Source: Streptomyces sp. NBC_00259 (GTDB lineage: Bacteria > Actinomycetota > Actinomycetes > Streptomycetales > Streptomycetaceae). From it: a stretch of 64,000 nt of DNA. Below are positions 26,755-35,456 of this stretch, piece by piece. Position 1 is the first letter of the stretch, and every line of letters begins with the position of its first letter. The stretch is from the NCBI RefSeq assembly GCF_036181745.1, contig NZ_CP108080.1, positions 2,480,001-2,544,000 of the forward strand. Reading direction: 5' to 3'. Under the pieces are notes generated by a model, which was not told the DNA's origin, ran no database searches, and worked only from the letters and a program-made list of their open reading frames with translations. The position numbers were made by a program, and so were the translations under genes.

Positions 26755-27702
26755 TCACGTACCGCGTGCCGTCCGGGCCCGTAGCCGCAGCCACACGAAC
26801 GCGCCCGCACCCCCTGTGAGCAGGACGACCGCGACCAGCCAGGGCAGGGCGAAGAAGGACACCGCACCGGATTCGCGGACGTCGCGTGCGCTCGCCGTCA
26901 GGGTCACCTCGCCCCAGTCGAGCTGCGGTGCGCCCGCCCATCTCTCGGTGAGCCGGATCTTCTGGCGCGGCAGCAGTTCGCCGGGGATCCGCTTCAGCTC
27001 GCGGGCCAGGAGGGTGCGGCCGAACAGGCCTTCGGCGCGGAGGGCGACCTTCGGGTTGAGGGTGACGTTCCCGCGATTGTGCAGCGTGTACGAGACGAGC
27101 GCGCTGCTGTCGCCGGCGCCGGGCACGAGCGGTGTGTCCGGGGCGTAGGTCACGTCCTCGACCGACAGTGCGGCCATGGTCGGGCCGTTCACCCGGAGGT
27201 AGACGCGCGCGCCGACCGCCCGCCGGACGCCGACCGCGACGGATCCGGATCCCGCCGCGACGCGCTCGTCGAGGGCGACCAGGGCGCCCGGGTGGTCGCC
27301 GGGCTCGGCGTTCTCGGGGACGGTGAGGGTGTAGGGGACGGTGACGGAGGAGCGCGCGGGGACGGTGACCCGGTCGCGTTCCGGCTTCGCCCAGGCGCCG
27401 ACGCCGCGCTGGCGCTCGTCCTGGGTGCGTACGGCGAAGCCGCCGTCCCGTGCCGTGTTGTACGCGTCGGCGGCGTAGAGCAGGAAGGTGAGCGGGGCGG
27501 CGGTCTTGTTGGTGACGGTGACCTTGTCGGTGAGCCTGGTGCCGGGGTCGGCGGAGAGATAGAAGTACGGGCGGCCGCCGAGCGCGGAGGCGGCGGGCTC
27601 GACGGACCACTCGCCGTTGTCGGCGGCGTGGGAGGTGCCCGGTGCGGCGTACAGGAGCAGGAGCGCGATCACGGCCAGGAGCGGTGCGGACAGTCTGCGC
27701 AC
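26755..27702 (-). CDS. DUF916 (WxL-interacting) cell-surface protein
   Basis: 315 residues. A signal peptide (MRRLSAPLLAVIALLLLYAAPGTSHAA) precedes two beta-sandwich regions. The first (about 30-150) contains WSVEPAASALGGRPYFYLSA and the DKVTVTNKTAAPLTFLLYAADA pattern of DUF916; the second (about 150-275) ends in GGAGAFVWLRLRARTARGT with a preceding membrane span (FALPWLVAVVLLTGGAGAFVW). DUF916 proteins in Gram-positives bind peptidoglycan and WxL-domain partners at the cell surface. The upstream gene here encodes just such a WxL-like protein. GTG start with a weak ribosome binding site. Situated between its partner and era. Confidence 0.88.
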   Translation of the reverse strand: MRRLSAPLLAVIALLLLYAAPGTSHAADNGEWSVEPAASALGGRPYFYLSADPGTRLTDKVTVTNKTAAPLTFLLYAADAYNTARDGGFAVRTQDERQRGVGAWAKPERDRVTVPARSSVTVPYTLTVPENAEPGDHPGALVALDERVAAGSGSVAVGVRRAVGARVYLRVNGPTMAALSVEDVTYAPDTPLVPGAGDSSALVSYTLHNRGNVTLNPKVALRAEGLFGRTLLARELKRIPGELLPRQKIRLTERWAGAPQLDWGEVTLTASARDVRESGAVSFFALPWLVAVVLLTGGAGAFVWLRLRARTARGT

Positions 27703-27724
27703 GGTGCGGAACCCCCGGGGTAGG

Positions 27725-27755
27725 GGCGGGTCGGCCGGGTGCGGGCCGACCCGCC
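27725..27755 (-). terminator. Hairpin between the WxL-like and DUF916 genes
   Basis: Perfect 12-base arms (GGCGGGTCGGCC at 27725-27736 and its complement at 27744-27755) with a 7-base loop sit 8 bases past the WxL-like stop and 23 bases before the DUF916 GTG. Likely a partial terminator or mRNA stabiliser setting the ratio of the two proteins. Confidence 0.7.
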
Positions 27756-27762
27756 GTGGCTG

Positions 27763-29139
27763 TCAGGTGAGGGTGAGGGTCAACACACCGGTGTAGGCGC
27801 CGGGGGCCGTGAACGCCGGGACGTCCAGTGCCACCTTCGCGCCGACGGTGAACTCACCGCCGGTCATCGCCCCGTTGGGCGTGGCCGCCAGGGTCGCTCC
27901 TGCGCTGCCGACGACGCCCGCGGAGCCCGCCGCGCAGGTGCTGGGACTGCCCGCCTTGGTGCTGCAGGAGGGGGTCCAGCTCAGCTTGCCGGCGTCGATC
28001 TTCCCGCCGGGCCCGCTGAAGTCGGTGACCCTGCCGGTCAGGGACCAGCCCGCGGGGCCGCCGCGGAAGTCCTTGACCGTGACCGCGTTCAGGTCCCCGG
28101 TCGAGGAGCCGCCCTGGCCGAAGTCGACGGGTGTCAGCTGAACGCTGTCGCCGGCCTGGGTCATGGACAGGGTGCCGCTCGCCACGAGGGTGTTGAGCTG
28201 CTGGCTGAGCGGGGGCACGTCCCCGACGAGGGTGTACGCGGCCGGGCCCGCGCCCTTCGCCGGATCCCAGCCCGAGCCCTCGAACGCCACGATGCCGACG
28301 GTCGCCGGATCGTTGATCTTCGGCCGGAAGGTGAAGCCGCCCGTGGCCGTCGACTTGGAGGTGAGCTTGTCGGCGGTCGGCGCGGAGCCGTTCCAGCCGG
28401 CGACGGTGACATCGGTGTTCGGTGTGAACCCGGCGCCGGTGACGGTCACCCGGTCACCGGGCTTCCCGGAGGCCGTGCCGAGCGTGATGGTGCGCTCGTT
28501 CACCGGGCCGCCGTCGTCCGTCGCGACGACCGTCTCGGAGACGGGCGCGGGCGGATTCGTCACCGTGCAGGGGGTGTCCAGCTCGAGGACGTAGCTGGTG
28601 TGGATGTTGTAGTCGCCGGGCGACAGCTTGATCTCGCCGGGCGCGGTGACCGTGAAGGTGCCGGTCATGTCGAACGGCGGGAACTCGCCCAGGCCCGGCA
28701 CGGGCGGGTTCTTCTTGGGCCCGGTGACCGTGACGGAGCCGGACTGGGCGCCGGTCAGGGTCACTTTGCCGGTCGGGGTCATGATGTCGGCGGGCAGCGC
28801 GATGTTGACGGGGTTGCCGGCCGCCGGCTTGGTGACCTTGTACGTCACCGTGACGGTGTCGCCCACCTTGGGGGCGGCGTTGTCGACGGTGATCTGGGCG
28901 GTGGTGGTGCCGTCGATCGGCGGGATGCCGGCGATGGGCGGCGGCACGCAGTGCGTGGGGAAGTCCACCGACACGGATGCCGTCGCGGACGCCGTCGCCT
29001 GGGCGCCGGCCGACGGTGCCGTCACTCCTGCGCCGGCGACCGCGAGCGCGGTCACCCCCAGAGCTGCGGCCCAGCGGCGTCTTCGCCCGGCGGATCCTCG
29101 GTCGGCAGATCTTCGGCTCGACGGACCTGCGGTTGCCAT
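27763..29139 (-). CDS. Secreted WxL-domain-like surface protein
   Basis: 458 residues. A Sec signal (RRRRWAAALGVTALAVAGAGVTAPSAGA) precedes several beta-sandwich segments, including an IPT/TIG-like stretch (ITLGTASGKPGDRVTVTGAG, then FTPNTDVTV). The C-terminal about 190 residues carry VTVKDFRGGPAGWSLTGRVTD and KLSWTPSCS, resembling the paired Trp motifs of WxL domains, and end in YTGVLTLTLT, the usual WxL terminal strand. WxL domains attach non-covalently to the peptidoglycan, usually with a DUF916 partner, which is the next gene. AGGAGGGGG gives a strong start at 29139. Typical of Firmicutes surface systems, so its presence here is noteworthy. Confidence 0.82.
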   Translation of the reverse strand: MATAGPSSRRSADRGSAGRRRRWAAALGVTALAVAGAGVTAPSAGAQATASATASVSVDFPTHCVPPPIAGIPPIDGTTTAQITVDNAAPKVGDTVTVTYKVTKPAAGNPVNIALPADIMTPTGKVTLTGAQSGSVTVTGPKKNPPVPGLGEFPPFDMTGTFTVTAPGEIKLSPGDYNIHTSYVLELDTPCTVTNPPAPVSETVVATDDGGPVNERTITLGTASGKPGDRVTVTGAGFTPNTDVTVAGWNGSAPTADKLTSKSTATGGFTFRPKINDPATVGIVAFEGSGWDPAKGAGPAAYTLVGDVPPLSQQLNTLVASGTLSMTQAGDSVQLTPVDFGQGGSSTGDLNAVTVKDFRGGPAGWSLTGRVTDFSGPGGKIDAGKLSWTPSCSTKAGSPSTCAAGSAGVVGSAGATLAATPNGAMTGGEFTVGAKVALDVPAFTAPGAYTGVLTLTLT

Positions 29140-29331
29140 GGTTACCCCCTCCTGAAGGTGTGGGCGCGGCGGCTCTTCGGTACGTCCGCGCCTACGGGCG
29201 GCCATTGACGGCCGGTGGGCGGAAGAAGTCAATGGAATCGAAATGTCCCAACTGATGGCCCATCAGATACTGTTAACTTCGCCGCGCCTGCGGGACGATG
29301 ACACTCACCGGATGACAGAAAACCGGCGCGG

Positions 29332-29366
29332 GGCCGCTGCCGCCGATTGGTGCGGCGGCAGCGGCC
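29332..29366 (-). terminator. Terminator after the 29386-29871 secreted-protein gene
   Basis: Perfect 13-base arms (GGCCGCTGCCGCC at 29332-29344 and its complement at 29354-29366) enclose a 9-base loop, 20 bases past the stop. Confidence 0.85.
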
Positions 29367-29385
29367 GTTGCGTGCCGGCTGTGGA

Positions 29386-29871
29386 TCAGTCGGCGACGAA
29401 CGGGCCGGGCGACTGCGAGGTGACCGCCTCGCAGGGGACCGTCGTACCGAAGATCTCCAGCGTGAGGCCGGGACCGCCGAAGTACGAGTCCAGGGAGTCA
29501 CCGGGAGCGAAGCTCGCGGTGCTCGTCAGGGGCCCGCTGTTGAACGGGCTGAACGCCGGGATCGCCGGGTTGGAGCTGCCCGAGAACGTGGCGGTTCCCG
29601 AGCCGTTGAGGGACAGGACGAGTGTGGTGGTCGCGTCGCCCGCCCCGATGGGCAGCGGTGTGACGACGGACGTGGCCACGGTGATGGTGATGCTGCCGCC
29701 CGACTGCACGGCGTGGAGGTTGGCGTCGCCGCCGCCGAAGCCACCGCAGTCGTATTCCGCCGTGGCGTCCGCCGGCTGCACCGCCATCGCCGCCGGGGCG
29801 AACGCCAGGCCGCTCACGGCCAGGGCCCCCACGGCCAGCGCCGTACCGATACCGAACCTGCTGCGTCTCAT
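29386..29871 (-). CDS. Small secreted beta-rich protein
   Basis: 161 residues. A clean Sec signal peptide (MRRSRFGIGTALAVGALAVS, cleavage near AMA-VQP) leads to a mature protein of about 130 residues rich in Ser, Thr, Gly and Pro with alternating hydrophobic strands, such as GSITITVATSVVTPLPIGAG and TTTLVLSLNGSGTATFSGS. Two Cys (in AEYDCGG and TTVPCEA) could form a disulfide linking the ends. No named domain is recognised; the fold suggests an immunoglobulin-like sandwich. AAGGGGA lies upstream of the ATG. It belongs by position and type to the neighbouring WxL/DUF916 surface module but has its own terminator. Confidence 0.75.
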   Translation of the reverse strand: MRRSRFGIGTALAVGALAVSGLAFAPAAMAVQPADATAEYDCGGFGGGDANLHAVQSGGSITITVATSVVTPLPIGAGDATTTLVLSLNGSGTATFSGSSNPAIPAFSPFNSGPLTSTASFAPGDSLDSYFGGPGLTLEIFGTTVPCEAVTSQSPGPFVAD

Positions 29872-30109
29872 TCGGATCCCCTTCCCTTGTCAGGGAGTTG
29901 TCGTATGCCGCACGAGGGCGCACGGATCCGCGCAGTGGGGTCCCACCGGACCCGCCGACCGGTCGTACGGGCATGCGGGCACGGCTCTGCAGGGGCTGCG
30001 TGGAAGGTGTGCGCGGACCGTCCGTGAGCGGGGGTGCGCCGCACGGAGGGGAGGACGGCCGAGGCGGTACGGGACTGCGGCTCGCGCCCCGCACCCGGCC
30101 GCCCGGCAT

Positions 30110-30128
30110 ATCTGACGGTCCGTCGGAT
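30110..30128. promoter_or_regulatory. Imperfect 19-bp palindrome, possible operator
   Basis: ATCTGACGG and CCGTCGGAT surround a central T with one mismatched pair. TetR-type operators often have this GACGG-CCGTC core. It lies about 240 bases upstream of the secreted-protein ATG. Confidence 0.4.
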
Positions 30129-30172
30129 AACTGCTGTTCATTGATACGCAGCTGAGCAGCGATTGCAAGGGA

Positions 30173-30198
30173 AAGTCCCCTGGTTTCTTCAGGGACTT
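30173..30198 (-). terminator. Terminator at the end of the phoH operon
   Basis: On the minus strand, AAGTCCCTG pairs with CAGGGGACTT (one bulged base) around a 7-base loop, 65 bases past the last gene. Confidence 0.65.
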
Positions 30199-30262
30199 GA
30201 GAGACGTTTGCTACTGACCGGTGGGTAGGCGGGCGCGTCCCGACCGCACCGGCGGCGGCCCG

Positions 30263-30631
30263 TCAGCCGGCCTGGACCGAGAGCCGCACCGTGCCGTCCG
30301 GGCCCGCCAGCACGACCGGGGTGTCCGCGCCGCCCAGGTCGCGCACCGCCGCTCGGTCCGCCTCCGACACGGCCTCGGCCTCGGTGACGACCGCCGCGGC
30401 CTCCAGGAACTTCGCGCCGCTCGCCACCGCCATCGCGACCGCGGTCTGCAGGGCGCTGAGCTTCAGCGAGCTGAGGTCCACGGTGCCCGCGACGTACGTA
30501 CGACCCGTCTCGTCGCGCACGGCGGCGCCCTCGGGCACGCCGTTGCGGGCCCTGGCGGAACGGGCCAGGGTGACGATCTTGCGGTCCTCGGGGCCGAGTC
30601 CGGCGCTCTGGGGGTCGGTGCTCTGCGTCAT
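30263..30631 (-). CDS. Cytidine deaminase-like protein lacking the zinc-site motifs
   Basis: 122 residues. The N-terminal half (LGPEDRKIVTLARSARARNG, then VPEGAAVRDETGRTYVAGTVD) and SLKLSALQTAVAMAVASGAKF follow the cytidine deaminase fold, but the catalytic His/Cys-Ala-Glu motif and the Pro-Cys-x2-Cys zinc motif are absent. At the position where CAE should be, the sequence reads KLSALQTA. It is therefore unlikely to deaminate cytidine. A similar protein lies between the CorC-like gene and era in mycobacteria, so this is a conserved member of the operon with an unknown, possibly structural, role. Last gene of phoH-ybeY-corC-MmcQ. Confidence 0.75.
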   Translation of the reverse strand: MTQSTDPQSAGLGPEDRKIVTLARSARARNGVPEGAAVRDETGRTYVAGTVDLSSLKLSALQTAVAMAVASGAKFLEAAAVVTEAEAVSEADRAAVRDLGGADTPVVLAGPDGTVRLSVQAG

Positions 30632-30703
30632 GGCCCGAGCATAGGCCAGGGCACCGGCCCCGCCGCCGGTCAGGGCCGGTCGGCGCCGGTCACCGGCCGC
30701 AGG

Positions 30704-31057
30704 TCAGGGGCGGTCGAGACGGAGCCGCTGGGCCTTCGTCAGGCCCGCCACGACCAGGTCGTACGAGTCCTCGATGAGCTCGCGGACCATACGGGCCGGG
30801 AGCTCGCCCACCGTCACCGTGTTCCAGTGGCGCTTGTTGAGGTGGTAGCCGGGGACGATCGCCGGGTGCTCCGCGCGCAGCCGTACCGCCTCGTCCGGAT
30901 CGCACTTGAGCGAGACCGTCAGCGGCGTGGCCTGAAGGTCGGTGATGGCGAACAGCTTCCCCTCGACCTTGAAGACCGAGTACTCGGGCCCGAACGGGAA
31001 CTCCTCCACCGCCGCGTTCTGTGCGAGACACAGGGCCTTGAGCCGGTCGGGCCTCAC
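30704..31057 (-). CDS. MmcQ/YjbR family protein
   Basis: 117 residues beginning [20 protein letters not shown], with FGPEYSVFKVEGKLFAI, VSLKCDPDEAVRLRAEHPAI and HLNKRHWNTVTVGELPARMV. These are the landmarks of the MmcQ/YjbR double-wing fold, sometimes called DNA-binding but without established function in this context. The GTG start overlaps the corC stop (GTGA), so translation is coupled. Normal length for the family, no transmembrane segment. Confidence 0.9.
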   Translation of the reverse strand: MRPDRLKALCLAQNAAVEEFPFGPEYSVFKVEGKLFAITDLQATPLTVSLKCDPDEAVRLRAEHPAIVPGYHLNKRHWNTVTVGELPARMVRELIEDSYDLVVAGLTKAQRLRLDRP

Positions 31058-32322
31058 GCGGGCTCCACCAGCACCGTGACGATCTTGTTCCGCCGGCCGG
31101 CCGGTGACTCGGCGGTCAGCCGAAGGGTGCGGCCGTCGGGCAGGTCGACCACCGCGCTCGCGCCGGCGATCGGGACGCGGCCGAGGAACTTGGCGAGCAG
31201 TCCGCCGACGGTCTCGACGTCCTCGTCGTCGAAGGCGTCGAGACCGAACAGCTCTCCGAGGTCGCCGATGTCGAGCCGGGCGGTGACGCGGTAGCGGGAG
31301 TCGCCGAGCTCCTCGACGGGAGGCAGTTCGCGGTCGTACTCGTCGGTGATCTCGCCGACGATCTCCTCCAGGATGTCCTCGATGGTGACGATGCCCGCCG
31401 TGCCGCCGTACTCGTCGATGACGACCGCGACATGGTTGCGTTCCTGCTGCATCTCGCGGAGGAGATCGCCCGCGTTCTTGGTGTCGGGGACGAAGGTGGC
31501 CGGGCGCATGGCCGTGGAGACCAGCTCGGCCTCGGCGTCCCGCTTGATGTGCGTCTTGCGGACGAGGTCCTTGAGATACACCATGCCGACGATGTCGTCC
31601 TCGTTCTCCCCGGTGACGGGGATGCGGGAGAAGCCGGAGCGCAGGGCGAGGGTGAGGGCCTGGCGGATGGTCTTGTAGCGCTCGATGCAGACGAGGTCCG
31701 TCCGCGGCACCATGACCTCCCGCACGAGGGTGTCGCCGAGTTCGAAGATGGAGTGCACCATCTTGCGCTCCTCGGCCTCGATCAGCGACTCCTGCTCGGC
31801 GAGGTCGACCATGGCGCGCAGCTCGGCCTCGCTCGCGAACGGGCCCTTGGCGAAGCCCTTGCCCGGCGTCAGCGCGTTACCGATGAGGATCAGCAGCTGC
31901 GGGACCGGGCCCATGATCCGGGCGAGCGGCAGCAGGACGTACGCGGCGGCGGTCGCCGTGTTCAGCGGGTGCTGGCGGCCGATGGTGCGCGGGGAGACAC
32001 CCACGGCGACGAAGGACACGAGGACCATCACGCCGATGGCGACGGCCAGCGCCTCCCAGGTCTCGGGGAACTCCTGGAGACAGGCGTAGGTGACGAGCAC
32101 GCCGGCCGCCATCTCGCAGGAGACCCGCACCAGCAGGGCCACGTTGAGATAGCGGGTGGGGTCGGAGGCGACCTGCACGAGCCGGTCCGCGCCGCGCCGT
32201 CCGGAGCGCACCGCCTCGGCGGCGCGGAAGCTGGAGACCCTGGCGATACCGGCCTCGGCGCACGCCGCCAGCCAGGCGACGATGACGAGCGCGACCGCGC
32301 CGACGAGGAGTGGGGCGCTCAT
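31054..32322 (-). CDS. CNNM/CorC-type hemolysin-like membrane protein with CBS domains
   Basis: 422 residues. A DUF21 membrane domain with about four spans (residues 1-170, starting [20 protein letters not shown]) is followed by a CBS pair ([12 protein letters not shown] ... [20 protein letters not shown] and [20 protein letters not shown]), then the C-terminal CorC_HlyC domain with [18 protein letters not shown]. Proteins of this type are linked to Mg2+ or Co2+ transport; the substrate here is not known. ATG 32322 overlaps the ybeY stop by 4 bases (ATGA). The long in-frame extension upstream is inside ybeY. Confidence 0.92.
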   Translation of the reverse strand: MSAPLLVGAVALVIVAWLAACAEAGIARVSSFRAAEAVRSGRRGADRLVQVASDPTRYLNVALLVRVSCEMAAGVLVTYACLQEFPETWEALAVAIGVMVLVSFVAVGVSPRTIGRQHPLNTATAAAYVLLPLARIMGPVPQLLILIGNALTPGKGFAKGPFASEAELRAMVDLAEQESLIEAEERKMVHSIFELGDTLVREVMVPRTDLVCIERYKTIRQALTLALRSGFSRIPVTGENEDDIVGMVYLKDLVRKTHIKRDAEAELVSTAMRPATFVPDTKNAGDLLREMQQERNHVAVVIDEYGGTAGIVTIEDILEEIVGEITDEYDRELPPVEELGDSRYRVTARLDIGDLGELFGLDAFDDEDVETVGGLLAKFLGRVPIAGASAVVDLPDGRTLRLTAESPAGRRNKIVTVLVEPA

Positions 32323-32816
32323 GAGACGGTCGGCGCCGGGGACGGACCCGTCAGGCCCTTCTCCGCCCGCCAGCCGTCGACGATCGCGGCCTGCAGACCG
32401 AACATCTCGGCGCGCTCGTCGGTCTCCTCGTGGTCGTAACCGAGCAGGTGCAGCACTCCATGGACGGTGAGGAGCTGGAGCTCCTCGTCCATGGAGTGCT
32501 GGGTGGGTGCTTCCTCGCCCTGCTTCTGGGCCACCTCGGGGCACAGGACGATGTCGCCGAGGAGCCCCTGCGGGGGCTCCTCGTCGTCCTTGACCGGCGG
32601 GCGCAGCTCGTCCATGGGAAAGGACATGACATCCGTGGGGCCCGGCAGGTCCATCCACTGGATGTGGAGCTGCTCCATGGCGTCGGTGTCCACAACGATC
32701 ACCGAGAGCTCGGACAGCGGGTGAATACGCATCCTGGCGAGCGCATAGCGGGCGATGTCGAGGATCGCCCGCTCGTCGATCTCGGTGCCGGACTCGTTGT
32801 TGACGTCGATCGACAT
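32319..32816 (-). CDS. ybeY: rRNA maturation endonuclease YbeY
   Basis: 165 residues. The metal-binding motif [16 protein letters not shown] contains the three His of H-x3-H-x5-[11 protein letters not shown] is the other conserved block. YbeY is a single-strand endoribonuclease acting in 16S rRNA 3'-end maturation and 70S quality control. The ATG at 32816 begins [18 protein letters not shown], the normal N-terminus. It starts 13 nt after the phoH stop and overlaps corC by 4 nt, all in one operon. Confidence 0.95.
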   Translation of the reverse strand: MSIDVNNESGTEIDERAILDIARYALARMRIHPLSELSVIVVDTDAMEQLHIQWMDLPGPTDVMSFPMDELRPPVKDDEEPPQGLLGDIVLCPEVAQKQGEEAPTQHSMDEELQLLTVHGVLHLLGYDHEETDERAEMFGLQAAIVDGWRAEKGLTGPSPAPTVS

Positions 32817-32829
32817 GGTGCTGACCGGT

Positions 32830-33888
32830 TCACTTCCCGTTGGTGCCGTTACGGCTGTCGTACTGCTCGTACGCGTCGACGATACGGCCGACGAGCCTGT
32901 GCCGGACGACATCCTGTGACGTCAGCAGGGAGAAGTGCACGTCCGGGACCCCGTCCAGGATCTCCCGGACCTGGCGCAGACCGCTCTTGGTGCCGCCGGG
33001 CAGGTCGACCTGGGTGACGTCACCGGTGATGACGATCTTCGACTCGAAGCCGAGACGGGTCAGGAACATCTTCATCTGTTCCGGATTCGTGTTCTGCGCC
33101 TCGTCGAGGATGATGAACGCGTCGTTGAGCGTGCGGCCTCGCATGTACGCCAGCGGCGCGACCTCGATCGTGCCCGCCGCCATGAGGCGGGGGATCGAGT
33201 CCGGGTCGATCATGTCGTGCAGTGCGTCGTAGAGCGGCCGCAGATACGGGTCGATCTTCTCGTAGAGCGTGCCGGGCAGGAAGCCGAGGCGCTCACCGGC
33301 CTCGACGGCGGGCCGGGTCAGGATGATCCGGTTGACCTGCTTGGACTGGAGCGCCTGGACGGCCTTGGCCATCGCGAGGTACGTCTTGCCCGTACCGGCG
33401 GGGCCGATGCCGAAGACGACGGTGTGCTTGTCGATCGCGTCGACATAGCGCTTCTGGTTGAGGGTCTTGGGGCGGATGGTGCGGCCGCGGCTGGAGAGGA
33501 TGTTCTGCGTGAGAACTTCGGCCGGGGTCTCGTCCGGCCCGGTCCCGTTCTCGCTCGCCCTGAGCATGGCGATCGAGCGTTCCACTGCGTCCTCCGTCAT
33601 CGGCTGTCCGGTGCGGAGCACCAGCATCATCTCGTCGAACAGGCGCTGGATGAGGGCGACTTCCCGCTCGTCGCCGACCGCGCTGACCTCATTGCCCCGG
33701 ACATGGATGTCGGCCGCCGGGAAGGCCTTCTCGATCACGCGCAGCAGGGCGTCGCCCGAACCGAGAACGGTCACCATCGGATGCTTGGCGGGGACGGTGA
33801 ACTGGGCTCGTGCCTGCCCCGGCGCTGGGGTGGCCTCCACGCCCGCGGGGCGTAGGGGGCGGGTCTGGGCGTTGGGTGTCTGAGTCAT
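32830..33888 (-). CDS. phoH: PhoH-like ATPase
   Basis: 352 residues from ATG 33888. The PhoH ATPase domain has Walker [21 protein letters not shown] and Walker [21 protein letters not shown], with the arginine-bearing [17 protein letters not shown] between them. The N-terminal 120 residues hold a KH-like domain ([20 protein letters not shown]). PhoH2/PhoH1-type proteins are nucleoside triphosphatases tied to RNA metabolism and almost always precede ybeY, as here. A second ATG at 33912 would be possible, but its GGGAGG site is only one base away, so 33888 is preferred even though its ribosome binding site is weak. Confidence 0.92.
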   Translation of the reverse strand: MTQTPNAQTRPLRPAGVEATPAPGQARAQFTVPAKHPMVTVLGSGDALLRVIEKAFPAADIHVRGNEVSAVGDEREVALIQRLFDEMMLVLRTGQPMTEDAVERSIAMLRASENGTGPDETPAEVLTQNILSSRGRTIRPKTLNQKRYVDAIDKHTVVFGIGPAGTGKTYLAMAKAVQALQSKQVNRIILTRPAVEAGERLGFLPGTLYEKIDPYLRPLYDALHDMIDPDSIPRLMAAGTIEVAPLAYMRGRTLNDAFIILDEAQNTNPEQMKMFLTRLGFESKIVITGDVTQVDLPGGTKSGLRQVREILDGVPDVHFSLLTSQDVVRHRLVGRIVDAYEQYDSRNGTNGK

Positions 33889-34027
33889 GGGCCGGCTCTG
33901 TGGCCTGCACATACCTCCCGTTGCAGGGTTCTCGCTGCTCGACAACCTCTGGATACCAGCGTACGACCCCGCACTGACAGTCCTGAAGCGCTTTTCCTCA
34001 CGCACTCGGGCCCGGGGCCCCCGGGGG

Positions 34028-35191
34028 TCAGGCGGGGCGGCGGAAGCCGATGGTGGGGAGGGCGCGGCGCAGCGGCCAGGGGCGGTCCGGGGCGGGCAGG
34101 AGGCGGGCCAGGAAGCCGTAGCGGGCCAGCGCCTCCGGGTCCTGGTCCGCGCAGGTCCGCACGTACTGCCACCAGGTCGCCACCTCGGACCAGCCGGGCG
34201 CGGACAGGGAGCCGCCGAATTCCTGCACGGAGAGCGCGGCGGTCAGCCCGGCGAAGGCGAGCCGGTCCGCGAGGGGCCAGCCGGCGAGGGTGCCCATGAC
34301 GAAACCGGCCATGAAGACGTCTCCCGCCCCCGTCGGATCCAGCGCCTCCACCTCGATCGCCGGGACCTCCGCGGTCTCGCCGGTGGCGCCGTCCACGGCG
34401 TACGCGCCCTCCGCACCGAGCGTGACGACGACGACCGGCACCCGGTCCGCCAGCGCCCGGGCGGCCGCGCGCGGGCAGTCGGTGCGGGTGTAGCGCATCG
34501 CCTCCTGCGCATTGGGCAGGAACGCCTCGCACAGCCCCAGGTCGTGCAGCGCCGCAAGATCCCAGCGGCCGGTTTCGTCCCAGCCGACGTCGGCGAAGAT
34601 CCGGGCGCCGCGGCCCGCGGCCTCCGCGATCCAGGTCTCGCTGCGGTCGGGCACGAGGGAGGCGACGGCGGCCCGGGCGCGCGGCGTTCCCGCCGGGAGC
34701 CGGTCGGCGGGCGGCGCCTCGTGGCCGTGCGAGATCATCGTCCGCTCGCCCTCGTACGCCATCGAGACCGTCACCGGGGAGTGCCAGCCCGGTACGGTCC
34801 GCGACCGGGACAGGTCGATGCCCTCGCCCTGTTCCAGGGCGTCCCAGCAGTAGTCGCCGTAGAAGTCGTCGCCGAAGGCGGCGGCGAGCGAGGTGCGCAG
34901 ACCGAGCCGGGCGAGTGCGGTGGCCATGTTGGCGACGCCGCCGGGGCTCTGGCCCATCCCGCGCGCCCAGGACTCGGTGCCCCGCACCGGCGCGCTGTCC
35001 AGCCCGGTGAAGACGATGTCGAGGAAGACCGTGCCGGTGAGGAACACGTCGCACTGCGGGTCCCCTCCGGTGCGCAGCCCGCCCAACGGGTCGACGTCCG
35101 CGGAGTGTTGCTGCGCCTGCTGGTGTGCGTGCTGCGGCGCGTGGTGCGGCGTGTGACGTGGCCTGTGCTGCTCTCCGTCGGTCGTGATCAC
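34028..35191 (-). CDS. PfkB-family carbohydrate or nucleoside kinase
   Basis: 387 residues from a GTG at 35191 with GGGAG upstream. Residues about 1-45 are a His/Gln-rich tail (HRPRHTPHHAPQHAHQQ), then the ribokinase-like domain begins at CDVFLTGTVFLDIVFTGLDS. PfkB signature 1 is SPGGVANMATALARLG, signature 2 is DPTGAGDVFMAGFVMG with the catalytic Asp in the GAGD motif. It phosphorylates a sugar, nucleoside or similar alcohol; the substrate cannot be told from sequence here. It is the upstream neighbour of phoH but separated by 139 bases including a G/C-rich palindromic stretch. Divergent from the MFS gene. Confidence 0.9.
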   Translation of the reverse strand: MITTDGEQHRPRHTPHHAPQHAHQQAQQHSADVDPLGGLRTGGDPQCDVFLTGTVFLDIVFTGLDSAPVRGTESWARGMGQSPGGVANMATALARLGLRTSLAAAFGDDFYGDYCWDALEQGEGIDLSRSRTVPGWHSPVTVSMAYEGERTMISHGHEAPPADRLPAGTPRARAAVASLVPDRSETWIAEAAGRGARIFADVGWDETGRWDLAALHDLGLCEAFLPNAQEAMRYTRTDCPRAAARALADRVPVVVVTLGAEGAYAVDGATGETAEVPAIEVEALDPTGAGDVFMAGFVMGTLAGWPLADRLAFAGLTAALSVQEFGGSLSAPGWSEVATWWQYVRTCADQDPEALARYGFLARLLPAPDRPWPLRRALPTIGFRRPA

Positions 35192-35456
35192 GGTGGCTCC
35201 CGGAATGCCGTGCAGTGCGGTGCAAGAGCGGTACGAATCAAGCCAGTGTGCCTGATCCGCCCTCTTGTGCACGGGTGACGGACCACAGGAAAGGCCCGCT
35301 GCTACCCGCCAGAATCCCGCACAAACCAAATGTGTCCCGCATCACACGTTCTCACCTTCTCCGTTGCCGGGCACGCTTGATACAAATTGGCGCGCGTTCC
35401 CGTGCAACACCGGGCGCTCCTCCCCGTTTTCAGCCCTTTGTTTCCCGGGAACGCCC

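Larger units (their letters stand above)
29872..30262. other. 391-base intergenic region upstream of the secreted-protein gene
   Basis: No gene is supported here. It holds the promoter region of the 29386-29871 gene, an imperfect palindrome at 30110-30128 and the terminator of the phoH operon at 30173-30198. The part next to the secreted gene (29880-30060) is GC-rich and featureless to me. Confidence 0.6.
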
